A stretch of 64,000 bases of DNA from Streptomyces sp. T12 (GCF_028736035.1 NZ_CP117866.1:8163001-8227000), one strand, 5' to 3'; counted from the stretch's first letter, positions 27,365 through 36,386 are shown. The notes: a model not told the origin generated them from the sequence alone. Made by a program: numbers and translations.

Positions 27365-27747
27365 CCGGCGCCGCTGGCCTCGATCGGCGTGATGCGGTGC
27401 GGTGGAGGGGCGGTCGCCGGTCTCAGTGCTTTCTGCCGAGGCGCGCTGCGCCAAGAGACCGATTCCCGCCCGGCTGGGCTACGCACACCACGACGCCATC
27501 GCAGTCCAAGAAGCACTCGACGGTCTGGACGCCAGGACCTGACGGGGGCCGTGCACATGACGGCCGTGGGCGTCGCCGTCCTGGGCCTGGAGCTATGGGG
27601 CAGGACGGGATTCCTCGAGGTCCTCAAGGAACTCCACCAGAAGGTCGCCCCGCCGCGATGAGTTTTGGCCGGGTCGGGAGTCTGTTCTGGTGACCGTCGT
27701 AGAACGCCGCACGACGCTGCCCGGCACGAGACACCCCGGAGGACACC
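27365..27747 (+). other. Gap with possible decayed coding fragments
   Basis: A 383-bp gap. Two short protein-like stretches appear: RLGYAHHDAIAVQEALDGL ending in a stop near 27541, and AVHMTAVGVAVLGLELWG through ELHQKVAPPR ending at 27661. They are in different frames and match no family I recognise. They look like remnants of one or two genes. The last 80 bp is the promoter/leader of the DUF899 gene. Confidence 0.35.
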
Positions 27748-28530
27748 ATGACGACCACGCCGGATGACCCGACCACCGCGCTGCCCGGCCGCCCGCCCGT
27801 CGTGGACCTGGCCACCTGGCAGACCGCCCGTGACGAGCTGCTGGTCCGCGAGAAGGCCCACACCCGCGAGGGCGACGCCATCGCCGCGGCCCGGCGCCGA
27901 CTGCCGATGGTGGAGTTCGACGGGACGGTCGAGGTCGTCGGACCCGACGGACCGGTCCCGTTCCTGGACCTGTTCCAGGGGCGCGACGAGCTCGTGGTCT
28001 ACAAGCACATGTGGTACGACGGCGCGCCCCACCAGGGGCAGTGCGAGGGCTGCACCACCACGGCCTGGCACCTGAAGGACGCCGTCTACCTCAACGCCCG
28101 CGATGTGTCGTTCGCCGTCCTGACCACGGGCCGCCCGGACGAGGTGGCCTCCTACGTCGAGTTCATGGGCTACACCCAGCCCTGGTACTCGGTGCGCGAC
28201 GTGGACGGGCCGGCCGGCGGCGACATGGGTTACCTCACCTGCTTCCTGCGCGACGGCGACCGCGTGTTCCTCACCTACTCCACGACGGGCCGTGGCAACG
28301 AGCGGGTCAACGGGTCCCTCGGCCTGCTCGACATGACGCCCTACGGCCGCGGCGAGGCGTGGGAGGACAACCCCGAGGGCTGGCCCGAGGGGCGCGGCCC
28401 GTGCTGGTCCTGGCGCTCGGACGCGGACGGGAACGCCACCTGGGGCCCGACCAGCCGCCCCGTGCCGCAGTGGACCCGCCCCGGCGCGACCCCCGTGGAG
28501 ACCCTCGGCCGACACGGCCACCACCACTGA
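27748..28530 (+). CDS. DUF899 family thioredoxin-like protein
   Basis: 260 residues from ATG 27748 with GGAGGA upstream. The DUF899 pattern is clear: an N-terminal helix around VREKAHTREGDAIAAARRRLPM, the thioredoxin-like core FLDLFQGRDELVVYKHMWYDG, and GCTTTAWHLKDAVYLNARD. WEDNPEGWPEG and a C-terminal His-rich tail follow. In place of CxxC there is CEGC at about residue 91, so redox activity is possible. The family is widespread in actinobacteria and of unknown function. The gene stands alone, with a convergent hydrolase gene starting its end 72 bp downstream. Confidence 0.85.
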   Translation: MTTTPDDPTTALPGRPPVVDLATWQTARDELLVREKAHTREGDAIAAARRRLPMVEFDGTVEVVGPDGPVPFLDLFQGRDELVVYKHMWYDGAPHQGQCEGCTTTAWHLKDAVYLNARDVSFAVLTTGRPDEVASYVEFMGYTQPWYSVRDVDGPAGGDMGYLTCFLRDGDRVFLTYSTTGRGNERVNGSLGLLDMTPYGRGEAWEDNPEGWPEGRGPCWSWRSDADGNATWGPTSRPVPQWTRPGATPVETLGRHGHHH

Positions 28531-28602
28531 CGCGCCTTCGTCGACGGCGCGGCAATCAGCAGCGCCAGCAGCGCCAGCAGTCCCAATCAGCCCCAGCAGC
28601 GC

Positions 28603-29598
28603 CTACCGCCCGTCGGTGCTGGACAGCCCCTCTCCCGCCAGGAGTGCTTCACCTTCCAGGAATTCGATGAGCGCCGCGTTCACCTCGTCCGGGCGTTCCT
28701 GCTGGGTCCAGTGTCCGCAGCCCGTCAGTTCGAGGGGCTCGCGCCGCAGGTTGGGCATGCGGGCGGGGAGGCTTTCGATGAGTTCGGGGGTGCCGGGGAA
28801 GGCGGGTACGGGGTCGCGGTCGCCGTAGATGTAAAGGGCGGGTGGGGTGACGACGGCGCCGTCCCACGGTGCGGTCAGTTCCCAGTTGCGGTCGAGGTTG
28901 CGGTACCAGTTGAGCGCGCCCGTGAAGCCCCTGGAGAAGCTCTCGGTCAGCGCGTCGAGATCGTCCTCGGTGAGCCACGACGGCAGTACTTCAGGGTCCG
29001 GCATGGCCGAGAGCCAGCCCCGCTCGGGGTCGACCAGCGGCTGCTTGACGTCGCCGGGCACGTCGCCGGAAGCCGAGTGGAGGAACTTCCGCAACGCGGT
29101 GCGCGTGTCCTTCGCGAACTCGGCGTCGGCGACACCGGGACGGTTGAAGTAGTTCCAGTAGAAGCGCCCGCCGAACCTCTTGTCCATGACGGTCAGCGGA
29201 GGCTCCGTCCCCCGGGAGGGCGGCGGCACGCTCAGGCCGGCCACCGCGCGCACCATGTCCGGCCGCAGGAGTGCGGTGTGCCAGGCGACCGGCGCGCCCC
29301 AGTCGTGCCCGACGACGTACGCCTTCTCCTCGCCCAGCGCCCGGATCAGCCCGACGACGTCGCCGACCAGGTGGAGGATGGTGTACGCGTCGACGTCGTC
29401 GGGATGGTCGCTGCGCCCGTAGCCACGCTGGTCGGGGGCGACCACGCGGAAGCCCGCGGCGGCCAGCGGGCCGAACTGGTGGCGCCAGGAGTGCCATGAC
29501 TCGGGGAAGCCGTGCAGGAGCACTACGAGGGGGCCTTCGCCTTCCTCGGCCATGTGCAGTCGGACCCCGTTCACGTCGACCATTCGATGCTGGACCAT
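28603..29598 (-). CDS. Epoxide-hydrolase-like alpha/beta hydrolase
   Basis: 331 residues. Motifs are the oxyanion HGFPESWHSW (HGxP typical of epoxide hydrolases), DQRGYGRSDHP, the nucleophile elbow VVGHDWGAPVAW with Asp as nucleophile, the cap domain with tyrosine-bearing helices (RFYWNYFN), YIYGDRDPV for the acid, and CGHWTQQERP for the base His. The Asp nucleophile and HGFPESW favour soluble epoxide hydrolase over esterase or haloalkane dehalogenase. ATG 29598 has no strong ribosome binding site; ATG 29583 is an alternative. It is followed upstream by an SDR gene in the same direction (55 bp gap), so the two may be co-transcribed. Confidence 0.88.
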   Translation of the reverse strand: MVQHRMVDVNGVRLHMAEEGEGPLVVLLHGFPESWHSWRHQFGPLAAAGFRVVAPDQRGYGRSDHPDDVDAYTILHLVGDVVGLIRALGEEKAYVVGHDWGAPVAWHTALLRPDMVRAVAGLSVPPPSRGTEPPLTVMDKRFGGRFYWNYFNRPGVADAEFAKDTRTALRKFLHSASGDVPGDVKQPLVDPERGWLSAMPDPEVLPSWLTEDDLDALTESFSRGFTGALNWYRNLDRNWELTAPWDGAVVTPPALYIYGDRDPVPAFPGTPELIESLPARMPNLRREPLELTGCGHWTQQERPDEVNAALIEFLEGEALLAGEGLSSTDGR

Positions 29599-29653
29599 GG
29601 TCACGAGCGTACGGGTCGTGATCTTGGGGCTGCGGCGCGGGCGGTGGCTCTGT

Positions 29654-30628
29654 TCATCGAGTGACCGGGACGGCGGCGCCGGTCGCCGCGGCGGACAGGT
29701 CCCACAGCTGTGCCGCCGCGTCCGGGGCGATGGCGTACGCGCGGACGCCGCCGTCGTCCATGGGCTCGGCGGGGGCGGAGACGCGCGCGACGTCGCAGTC
29801 TTCGAGGTAGAGCCCGCCGCGGCCGTCGAGGAGTGCGGACGTGGCCGCCCACAGACCGGTGGCGGCGCCTTGGGAAGGTGTCTTGAAGTCGGCACCGATC
29901 ACGTTGCCCTGCTCGTCCACCCATCCACGGTCGATCTGCTCCTGGAGCGTCATCTCTCGCTGGAGGCCGGTAATGATCTTGCCCGGGTGGAGGGCGAACG
30001 CCCGGATGCCGTCGTCGCGCCCGAGGGTGTCGAGATGCACGGCGAACAGGGAGTTGGCGGTCTTGGACTGGCCGTAGGCAAGCCACTTGTCGTATCCGGT
30101 GCGGAAGTGCGGGTCGTGCCGGCGGATGTCGGTCAGGGTGTGCCCCGCGGAGCTGTTGACGACGACGCGCGCACCGTCACCGGCGGCGAGGAGCGGGTAG
30201 AGCTCGCAGACGAGCGTGAAGTGTCCGAAGTGGTTGACGGCGAACTGGCCTTCCCAGCCCGGTCCGACGCGCCGCTCCGGGGTGGCCATGACGCCGGCGA
30301 CGGCCATGAGCAGGTCGAGCCGGTCGAGGCAGTCGCTGATCTGCGCGGCGGCGCTGCGCACGCTGTCGAGGTCCGCCAGGTCCATGGGGACGACTTCGTA
30401 GCCGTCCACATCCTTGAGTGCGGCGTGGGCGATGCCGGGCCGACGTGCCGGAACGATGACTCGGGCCCCGGCGGCGGCCAGGCCCCGGGTGGTCTCCAGC
30501 CCGAGTCCGGAGTAACCCCCGGTCACGACGGCGGTGATGGCCGAAAGGTCGAGCCCGGCCATGACGTCCTCGGCGGTGCTGGTGGCGGAGAAGGGCGAGC
30601 CGAGCGGCCGCTGATCAGTGGTGGTCAT
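29654..30628 (-). CDS. Short-chain dehydrogenase/reductase
   Basis: 324 residues from ATG 30628. NAD(P)-binding TGGYSGLGLETTRGLA near residue 35, VAGVM (variant of NNAG) at about 110, the catalytic serine in VVVNSSAGH and the YGQSKTAN Tyr-Lys pair at about 190 are all present. The residue after the first strand (VPARRP) suggests NADP preference. It resembles retinol-dehydrogenase/oxidoreductase-type SDRs and belongs to the larger class. Divergent from a MerR regulator with a shared dyad in the 55-bp gap, so it is probably the regulator's target. Substrate unknown. Confidence 0.9.
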   Translation of the reverse strand: MTTTDQRPLGSPFSATSTAEDVMAGLDLSAITAVVTGGYSGLGLETTRGLAAAGARVIVPARRPGIAHAALKDVDGYEVVPMDLADLDSVRSAAAQISDCLDRLDLLMAVAGVMATPERRVGPGWEGQFAVNHFGHFTLVCELYPLLAAGDGARVVVNSSAGHTLTDIRRHDPHFRTGYDKWLAYGQSKTANSLFAVHLDTLGRDDGIRAFALHPGKIITGLQREMTLQEQIDRGWVDEQGNVIGADFKTPSQGAATGLWAATSALLDGRGGLYLEDCDVARVSAPAEPMDDGGVRAYAIAPDAAAQLWDLSAAATGAAVPVTR

Positions 30629-30653
30629 GCCGACGACGCTACGATCTGGAGCG

Positions 30654-30671
30654 AGGTCTAGATCAAGTCCT
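30654..30671. promoter_or_regulatory. Candidate MerR operator between SDR and regulator genes
   Basis: AGGTCTAGA / TCAAGTCCT is an 18-bp dyad matching at 7 of 9 positions per arm, centred in the 55-bp divergent gap. On the minus strand TTGATC is followed after 19 bp by TAGCGT, the long spacer expected of MerR-controlled promoters. Confidence 0.5.
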
Positions 30672-30683
30672 AGGCTGGTCGGC

Positions 30684-31145
30684 ATGGCGACTACCGAGAC
30701 CCCCGCGGAGCCACTGAGCATCGGCCAAGTAGCCGAGCGGACCGGACTCAGCGTGCACGCACTGCGCTTCTACGAGCGCGAGGGCCTGCTGGTCGGACCG
30801 GTCCGGCGCACCGCGGGCGGCCGACGGCGATACACCGCCGCCGACGTCGACTGGCTGCTGATCTGCGTCAGACTGCGGGAATCCGGCATGCCGCTGGCCG
30901 ACCTCAAGCAGTTCGCCGAGCTGGTGCGGCGCGGTCCGGGCAACGAGGCCGAGCGCCTGCAGCTCCTCGACGCCCATCAGCAGCGCGTCGAGGAGCAGAT
31001 ACAGGCGCTGGAGGAGTGCCGTTCCGTCATCGCCTGGAAGGTCGGCGTCTACGCCGAGCACCTCGCCCGCGACGAGGCCGGCGGCCTCTGGGACCCGACG
31101 GTCCGAGACGGCCGTGGGGCTCCCGGTCCACGGGCAACAGCCTGA
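30684..31145 (+). CDS. MerR family transcriptional regulator
   Basis: 153 residues from ATG 30684. The winged helix-turn-helix is LSIGQVAERTGLSVHALRFY followed by the wing EREGLLVGPVRRTAGGRRRY. A dimerising coiled coil (about residues 90-125, LDAHQQRVEEQIQALEEC) and a short tail follow. The type resembles MerR proteins that pair with SDRs or aldo-keto reductases in actinobacteria. Only one cysteine lies near the effector region (EECRSV), so a metal site is unlikely. Probably controls the divergent SDR/epoxide hydrolase genes. Confidence 0.92.
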   Translation: MATTETPAEPLSIGQVAERTGLSVHALRFYEREGLLVGPVRRTAGGRRRYTAADVDWLLICVRLRESGMPLADLKQFAELVRRGPGNEAERLQLLDAHQQRVEEQIQALEECRSVIAWKVGVYAEHLARDEAGGLWDPTVRDGRGAPGPRATA

Positions 31146-31305
31146 ACTGCCCGCGCCCGTACCGACGCCGGGCTGTCCAGCACATGAAGCGGCCGCGTTG
31201 ACGCGGACTGTCACCGGATGTGCCTGCTCCCGTACAGTCCGTGGTGCCAGTACTCCGGTGCGGCCAAGTCCACGGCCGAGCCCAGCGGTTGACCAGGAGA
31301 GAAAC

Positions 31306-32640
31306 ATGGAAACCCAAGCCGGCCCCGCCTCCACGCCCGGCGTTCGCGGAACGCGGCGGCCGGTCCCCGAAGCCGAGCCGGGGCTCGTGGAGCGGTGGCG
31401 TTCGGGGGGAGGTGAACTGGTCGAGCTGCTGGCCCAGGTGCGCGAGCGGGTGGGCGGCGTCGCCGCGTTCCGGATCGGACCGGCTCCCACCGTTCTCGTC
31501 ACCGACCCGACGGCGGTCCAGCACGTCCTCGCCCGGCACCCGGAGCGGTACGTCAAGCGCTCCCACCGCGCCCGCCTGCTGATCGGCGACGGCGTCATGG
31601 CCGCCACCGGCGAGGCGTGGAAGCGGCAACGTCGCCTGTTGCAGTCCCAGTTCACCGGCACCGGGATGCGCCGCTACGAGCAGCGGATCACCGCGGCCGC
31701 GCGGACCACCGCCGAGCGCTGGGACGGGTACGCCCGTACCGGGGAGACCTTCGACGTCGGGCGGGAGATGCACCGTTTCGCCCTCGACGCCATCTGGCGC
31801 TCCCTCACCGGGCACGCCCTCGACGTAGGGACCGAGCGCGAACTGACCGCCGTGGAGGCCGTGGCGACCGCCATTCCGACCCTGCCCGCCGACATCACCG
31901 AAGCCCAGGACGCCGTCGCCGCCGACCTCGCCCGGATCGACGCCGTCGCCCGGCGTGCCATCGAGGCCGCCCGCAGCGGGGCAGCCGGTCCCGACGGCCC
32001 CGGCCTCGTGCACGTCCTGACCGACGCCGCCACCGAGCGCCCCGAATACTCCGACCGGCTGATCCGCGACGAACTGGTCACGCTGCTCGCCGCCGGGCAC
32101 GAGACCACCGCGACCACCCTGACCTGGCTCTACCTCCTCCTCGACCAGCACCCCGCCGCCCGCGAACAAGCTCTCGCGGCCGGCGACGAAGGCTCACCGC
32201 AACGCCGCCAGGCCATCCAGGCCCTGCTCCACGAGACGCTCCGGCTCTACCCCTCCGCCTGGCTCCTGCCCCGCCACGCCACCGAGGCCGACACCCTCGC
32301 CGGCCACACCGTCGAGGCGGGCACCGACATCCTCGTATGCCCGTACCTCACCCACCGCGACCCCGAACTGTGGCCGGAGCCAGAGCACTTCGACCCCCGG
32401 CGCTTCACCGCCCCGGACGGCCGACCCGCTCACCCGGGTGCCTACTTCCCGTTCGGCATCGGCCCCCGCGCCTGCCTCGGTCTGCAATTCGCGCTCCGCG
32501 AATCGACCGTCCTGCTCGAACACCTGCTGCCGTTCCACACCCCGGCCTTCTCCTCCACCCCCGCGGGGGCGAGGTACGGCATCACGGTCCGCCCCGACGG
32601 TCCCGCACCCGCAACTGTGGTACCGACAAAGGGAAGTTGA
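31306..32640 (+). CDS. Cytochrome P450
   Basis: 444 residues from ATG 31306 (GGAGAG upstream). The I-helix oxygen motif AGHETTATTL is at about residue 264, the K-helix ExxR (ETLR) at about 310, and the heme loop FGIGPRACLG with the cysteine ligand at about 390. The N-terminus lacks a membrane anchor, so it should be soluble and need ferredoxin and reductase from elsewhere. Sequence features such as LLQSQFTG and long I helix resemble fatty-acid/terpene hydroxylating bacterial CYPs rather than macrolide CYPs, but this is weak. It is 29 bp upstream of a flavin monooxygenase gene, pointing to one transcript and sequential oxidation of a shared small molecule. Confidence 0.93.
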   Translation: METQAGPASTPGVRGTRRPVPEAEPGLVERWRSGGGELVELLAQVRERVGGVAAFRIGPAPTVLVTDPTAVQHVLARHPERYVKRSHRARLLIGDGVMAATGEAWKRQRRLLQSQFTGTGMRRYEQRITAAARTTAERWDGYARTGETFDVGREMHRFALDAIWRSLTGHALDVGTERELTAVEAVATAIPTLPADITEAQDAVAADLARIDAVARRAIEAARSGAAGPDGPGLVHVLTDAATERPEYSDRLIRDELVTLLAAGHETTATTLTWLYLLLDQHPAAREQALAAGDEGSPQRRQAIQALLHETLRLYPSAWLLPRHATEADTLAGHTVEAGTDILVCPYLTHRDPELWPEPEHFDPRRFTAPDGRPAHPGAYFPFGIGPRACLGLQFALRESTVLLEHLLPFHTPAFSSTPAGARYGITVRPDGPAPATVVPTKGS

Positions 32641-32669
32641 CACCGATCACCCAAGGAGCGTGACAGCGG

Positions 32670-34133
32670 ATGAGAGCGTGTGTGGTCGGGGCCGGCCCCG
32701 GGGGAATCGTCACCGCCAAGGTGCTGCTGGAGAACGGCTTCGACGTCACGGTCCTCGACAAGTACCAGCAGGTCGGCGGGATCTGGTCGGCGCAAGGCTG
32801 CTACGACGGGCTGGCCAACCAGGCCGCGCTCCGCCTGTTCGCATTCGCGGACCTGCCCAACCGCCTGCACTTCGCCGGTGCGGTGGACACGCAACGCTAC
32901 CTGGAGACGTACGCCGAGACCTTCGGTGTGCTGGACCGTGTCCGACCCGGCACCGAGGTGATCTCCATCCGGGCGGTGGAGGGGCCCGGACGGCTGGGCG
33001 CCTCCGGCTGGACGATCGACTCCCGGCCCGCCGGTGACAAGGCGGCGGAGGTTCAGCGCGAAAGATTCGACTACGTCGTCGTCGCCAGCGGGGCTCACCA
33101 TCATGCCCACGTGCCCGAGCTGCCCGGGCGTGAGTTGTTCGGCGGGACCGTGCTGCACTCCAACGAGGTGCGGGCCGGGACGTTCACCGGCCGGCGCGTG
33201 GTCGTCGTGGGGGGCGGCAAGTCCGCGTTGGACCTGGTCACCCGCGCCGCACGTGAGGCGGCCTCGGCCACCCTCGTGCAGCGCAAGGTGAACTGGATGG
33301 TCCCCGAGAGGCTCCTGCTCGGCCTGGTCGGCTACAAGTGGATCCTGTTCAGCCGGTTCGGTGAGGCGCTCCTGCCCCGCTACCACGATCCGGCCTGCGT
33401 CCGTCCTATCGACCGCATCGACGAGCGGGTCAAGCGGGCTCTGTGGCGGCTCATCACCCGCGACATGCTGTTCTCCACCGGGCTGTACCGGCTGCCGCGG
33501 CACCTGCGGCCCGCTCACCCGCTCCCCTTCCACCTGGCCCACGCGGGCGTGATGCCACGCGGCTACGTGCGAGCCGTCCGCCGCGGCCTGATCGCCGCCA
33601 AGGTCAGTGCCGTCGAGGCGTACACCGACAGCGGGTTGCGACTGGATACCGGCGAGGAAGTGACGGCGGACGTCATCGTGTTCGCCACGGGGCACCACAA
33701 AGTCTTCCCGTTCCTGGATCCGAGCGTCCCCGTGCACGACTCCGCAGGGCGGCTGCGGCTCTACCGAGGCATCGTGCCGCCCGGCGCCGCCCAGCTGGGG
33801 TTCGTCGGTTTCCGGCAGGTCTTCAACAACATCATGGGCGTGGAACTCACCGCGCACTGGCTGACCAGTCATTTCCTGTCGACCCTGCGCTCCGCCCCGA
33901 GCGAGCAGGAGATGCGGGAGGCCATCGACGCTCGCCTGGCCTGGCAGGAGCGGGTGCTGCCGGGCTCCGGCGGCTACGACTTCGGCCCCTACGACATCCA
34001 CTGCGCGGACGAACTCCTGCACGACATGGGGTTGCCGTCCCGCCGCGCCGGCAACCTGCTGGCCGAGTACCTGCTTCCCGGCGGAGTCGCACACCGCTAC
34101 GCGGGTCTGACTCGATCGAGTTCCGCGAAATGA
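32670..34133 (+). CDS. Flavin-containing monooxygenase (FMO/Baeyer-Villiger-like)
   Basis: 487 residues from ATG 32670. FAD-binding VVGAGPGGIVTAKVLLENG lies at the N-terminus, followed by KYQQVGGIW. The NADPH site VVVVGGGKSALDLVTRAA is at about residue 180, and VIVFATGHHK at about 335 is the late FMO element. The family signature FxGxxxHxxxW/Y is not plainly conserved (ASGAHHHAHVPELPG sits there), so activity may differ from classical FMOs. Cytosolic. Likely partner of the P450; no biosynthetic core enzyme is nearby, so a natural-product role is only possible. Ends near the convergent lipoprotein gene. Confidence 0.88.
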   Translation: MRACVVGAGPGGIVTAKVLLENGFDVTVLDKYQQVGGIWSAQGCYDGLANQAALRLFAFADLPNRLHFAGAVDTQRYLETYAETFGVLDRVRPGTEVISIRAVEGPGRLGASGWTIDSRPAGDKAAEVQRERFDYVVVASGAHHHAHVPELPGRELFGGTVLHSNEVRAGTFTGRRVVVVGGGKSALDLVTRAAREAASATLVQRKVNWMVPERLLLGLVGYKWILFSRFGEALLPRYHDPACVRPIDRIDERVKRALWRLITRDMLFSTGLYRLPRHLRPAHPLPFHLAHAGVMPRGYVRAVRRGLIAAKVSAVEAYTDSGLRLDTGEEVTADVIVFATGHHKVFPFLDPSVPVHDSAGRLRLYRGIVPPGAAQLGFVGFRQVFNNIMGVELTAHWLTSHFLSTLRSAPSEQEMREAIDARLAWQERVLPGSGGYDFGPYDIHCADELLHDMGLPSRRAGNLLAEYLLPGGVAHRYAGLTRSSSAK

Positions 34134-34184
34134 ACGCGGAGCAACCGTCGCTGAATCGCGGCGGCGCTTCGACGGCTGACCCGT

Positions 34185-34669
34185 TCAGCGGCTGACGCGC
34201 CGGCCGTCGGCCGGCGCGTAGGCGCTGATGAGGTAGAGGGCCTCGTCGTCGATCGCGTTCTCCTCCCAGTCCAGGGAGATCCGCACTGGATGCCCGTCGG
34301 CCGCGTACTGCGCCTCGGCGGTGTCCGCGTCGTCCCGTCGCGCCTGGTCGAGTTCGTCGAGGAGTGCCCCGATGGTGGGCACCGCGTCGGGGATGTCCTC
34401 GACCACGCGTCGGCTGCTGTCGTCCAGGCCCACCGCCTCGGCCACGGCCCCGTCGCGGACGGTGATCCGGAAGGTGCCGAGCAGGCCCCGCTCCCCTCCG
34501 CTCGAGCCGAGCGTGTAGCTGTACGAGGCGGGCTCCTGCCACCTGGCCGAGGTGGGCGTGTCGCCGATGTCGCCGGCGTCCCGGTGCCGCAGGCGGCGAT
34601 CGCGCAGACCATCCCTGCGATCAGTGCGACTTGGGACACGGCACGGGCAGCGAGCGGTACGGCGGTCAT
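34185..34669 (-). pseudogene. DUF6174-like lipoprotein with a frameshift after the signal peptide
   Basis: ATG 34669 encodes a lipoprotein signal (MTAVPLAARAVSQVALIAG with lipobox AIAAC at about residue 29). The mature part (TSARWQEPASYSYTLGSSG through GTFRITVRDGAVAEAVGLD) continues in another frame to the stop at 34185. One extra G in the run at 34580-34582 (plus-strand CCC) would join them as ACGTGDAGDIGDTP. The mature domain resembles DUF6174 proteins, of unknown function, that are anchored outside the cytoplasmic membrane. The joined product would be about 160 residues. It is divergent from the carbonic anhydrase gene, with a 199-bp gap. Confidence 0.7.
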
Positions 34670-34868
34670 GGCGGAGGCCCCCTCGAAGACAGTTACCGCT
34701 ATGACGCCGGTCGGCCCTGGAACGTTCGGCACGGCGCGGCCACCGCTCTCCGCGATTTGGATGCGCGCTTCCCGTCCCCTGCATCTGCCCTGTACGGGCG
34801 TTAACCGCTGTTTCGAAACAGTGGCATCACCCGCCCCACCAGGGGAAACACCAGAAGGGAAGCGTGCC

Positions 34869-35633
34869 ATGGGCAGTGTCTCGCAACCGCAGCGTCGAGC
34901 CGTTCTCACCGGAGGGCTCGTGGCGACCGCGGCCGTGATCACGGGCTGTTCGACTTCGGACAACGGCTCGGTACCGAAGACGTCGGCCGTGGCGGCGGTG
35001 ACTCCGCCGGCGTCCGTGGGCGCGCCCCCCGAGACGCCCTCCGCGGCGCTCGCGCGGCTGCTGGACGGCAACAAGCGCTGGGTGAACGGGACGCTCCAGC
35101 GTCCCAACCAGAGTCTCGACCGGCGCGAGGCCGTCGAAGAGGAGCAGGACCCGTACAGCGTCATCGTCTCGTGCATCGACTCCCGGGTGCCGCCGGAGAT
35201 GGTCTTCGACACCGGGATCGGCGACCTGTTCGCGATACGCACCGGCGGTCAGGTGGTCGCCCCGGTGGTCACCGGTTCCGTCGAGTACGGGCCCGTGACC
35301 TCGGGCACCCCGCTGATCGTCGTGCTCGGGCACGAGAACTGCGGTGCGGTCAAGGCGTCGTACAAGGCCCTGAAGGAGCGCAAGCCGCTGCCGGGCAACC
35401 TCCAGTCGATCGCCGAGGCGGTCCGCCCGGCGTACGAGGTCATATCCAAGGTGAAGCACGATGACCCGGTCGACGCCATGATCCGCGTCCACGCTCAGCA
35501 GACGGCCGCCGGCCTGCGCACCGACCCCGCCCTCGCCCCGCTCGTGAAGAAGGGCGGCCTGGCCGTCGTCAGCGCCTACTACTCCCTCGACACCGGCCGG
35601 GTGGAGGTCCTCGACGGGGCACCCTCCGCCTGA
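34869..35633 (+). CDS. Beta-class carbonic anhydrase, exported as a lipoprotein
   Basis: 254 residues from ATG 34869 (GGGAAG upstream). The N-terminus QRRAVLTGG has a twin-arginine pattern, followed by a short hydrophobic stretch and lipobox VITGC, so Tat export with lipid anchoring is predicted. The catalytic domain has zinc ligands in CIDSRVP (about residue 102) and HENCGAVKA (about 155), with the Asp-Arg dyad of beta-CAs. SVEYGPVTSGTPLIVVLGH is the usual core. It would interconvert carbon dioxide and bicarbonate at the cell surface. A Tat-lipoprotein form is unusual compared with the standard cytosolic beta-CAs. Confidence 0.9.
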   Translation: MGSVSQPQRRAVLTGGLVATAAVITGCSTSDNGSVPKTSAVAAVTPPASVGAPPETPSAALARLLDGNKRWVNGTLQRPNQSLDRREAVEEEQDPYSVIVSCIDSRVPPEMVFDTGIGDLFAIRTGGQVVAPVVTGSVEYGPVTSGTPLIVVLGHENCGAVKASYKALKERKPLPGNLQSIAEAVRPAYEVISKVKHDDPVDAMIRVHAQQTAAGLRTDPALAPLVKKGGLAVVSAYYSLDTGRVEVLDGAPSA

Positions 35634-35749
35634 CCAGCGGCACTTGGCCGAGGCGGAGGACTGGAGCACGAGCCACCCGAGCCCCGGGCTCCCGTCCACC
35701 GCCCTGCGTCTGAGCCTCGCGCTTCCCTCGGGCCCTCCCGCCCCGCCGA

Positions 35750-36386
35750 TCAGCCGCGCCACCCCCGAACCATCCGAGCCACCCCAACCACCCCCGCAGC
35801 CGCCCCGCCCGCCGCCACGCCGGCAGAAGCGAGCGCCAGCGCCCGCGCGCCACGCCCCGAAGGCGTCGGCCGGGCGCCCGGGGCAACCCCGTACGCGGGC
35901 AGCGCCGATGCCAGCAGTTCCGCGAGGACCACGGTGCCGGCGTCCTCCTCCCGCAGCCGCGGCAGCAGGACGCGTTCCGCGCAGGCCCGGCTGACCTCCA
36001 GGTGGCCTTGCTCGAAGCCGAAGTTGCCGGCGAGGCCGCAGCAGCCGGAATCCAGTCGCTCCGCGTCGACCCCGGCCTGGGGCGTCCAGCATCTGGTGGG
36101 CGTGCTCGTCGGCCTCCTCGACGGTCTCGGCGCCGAACTGCACCATCAAGAAGGCGTTCCCCTCGGGCAGTTGGTCGATCGCCTGCTGATTGAGGTGCTT
36201 GAGCCGCTCGTCGTAGATCAGATGACGGTCGACGCCCTCCAGCGCGATCGGCTCGTACGGCAGGATCGCCGGTACGGCGTCCGCGGCGAGCGCGATGTCC
36301 CCGAACCCCAGCACCACCAGCGTGCGTTCCTTCACCACCGGCACCAGCTCCAGCTCCGCCCGCAGGACCCGGCCACCGCCACTCAC
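35750..36386 (-). pseudogene. Collapsed FAD-linked oxidase / Fe-S protein (GlcD-GlpC fusion type)
   Basis: Two parts of one large family remain. From about 36386 to 36080 the frame reads RTLVVLGFGDIALAADAVP and LEGVDRHLIYDERLKHLN, from the FAD-linked oxidase half. Then, in another frame from about 36080, it reads DSGCCGLAGNFGFEQGHLEVS through ACAERVLLPRLREE, from the C-terminal CCG domain of the iron-sulfur half. Several hundred residues between them and the whole N-terminus are missing. The tail to the stop at 35750 is Ala/Gly-rich and foreign. This is a deletion relic without function. Confidence 0.8.
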
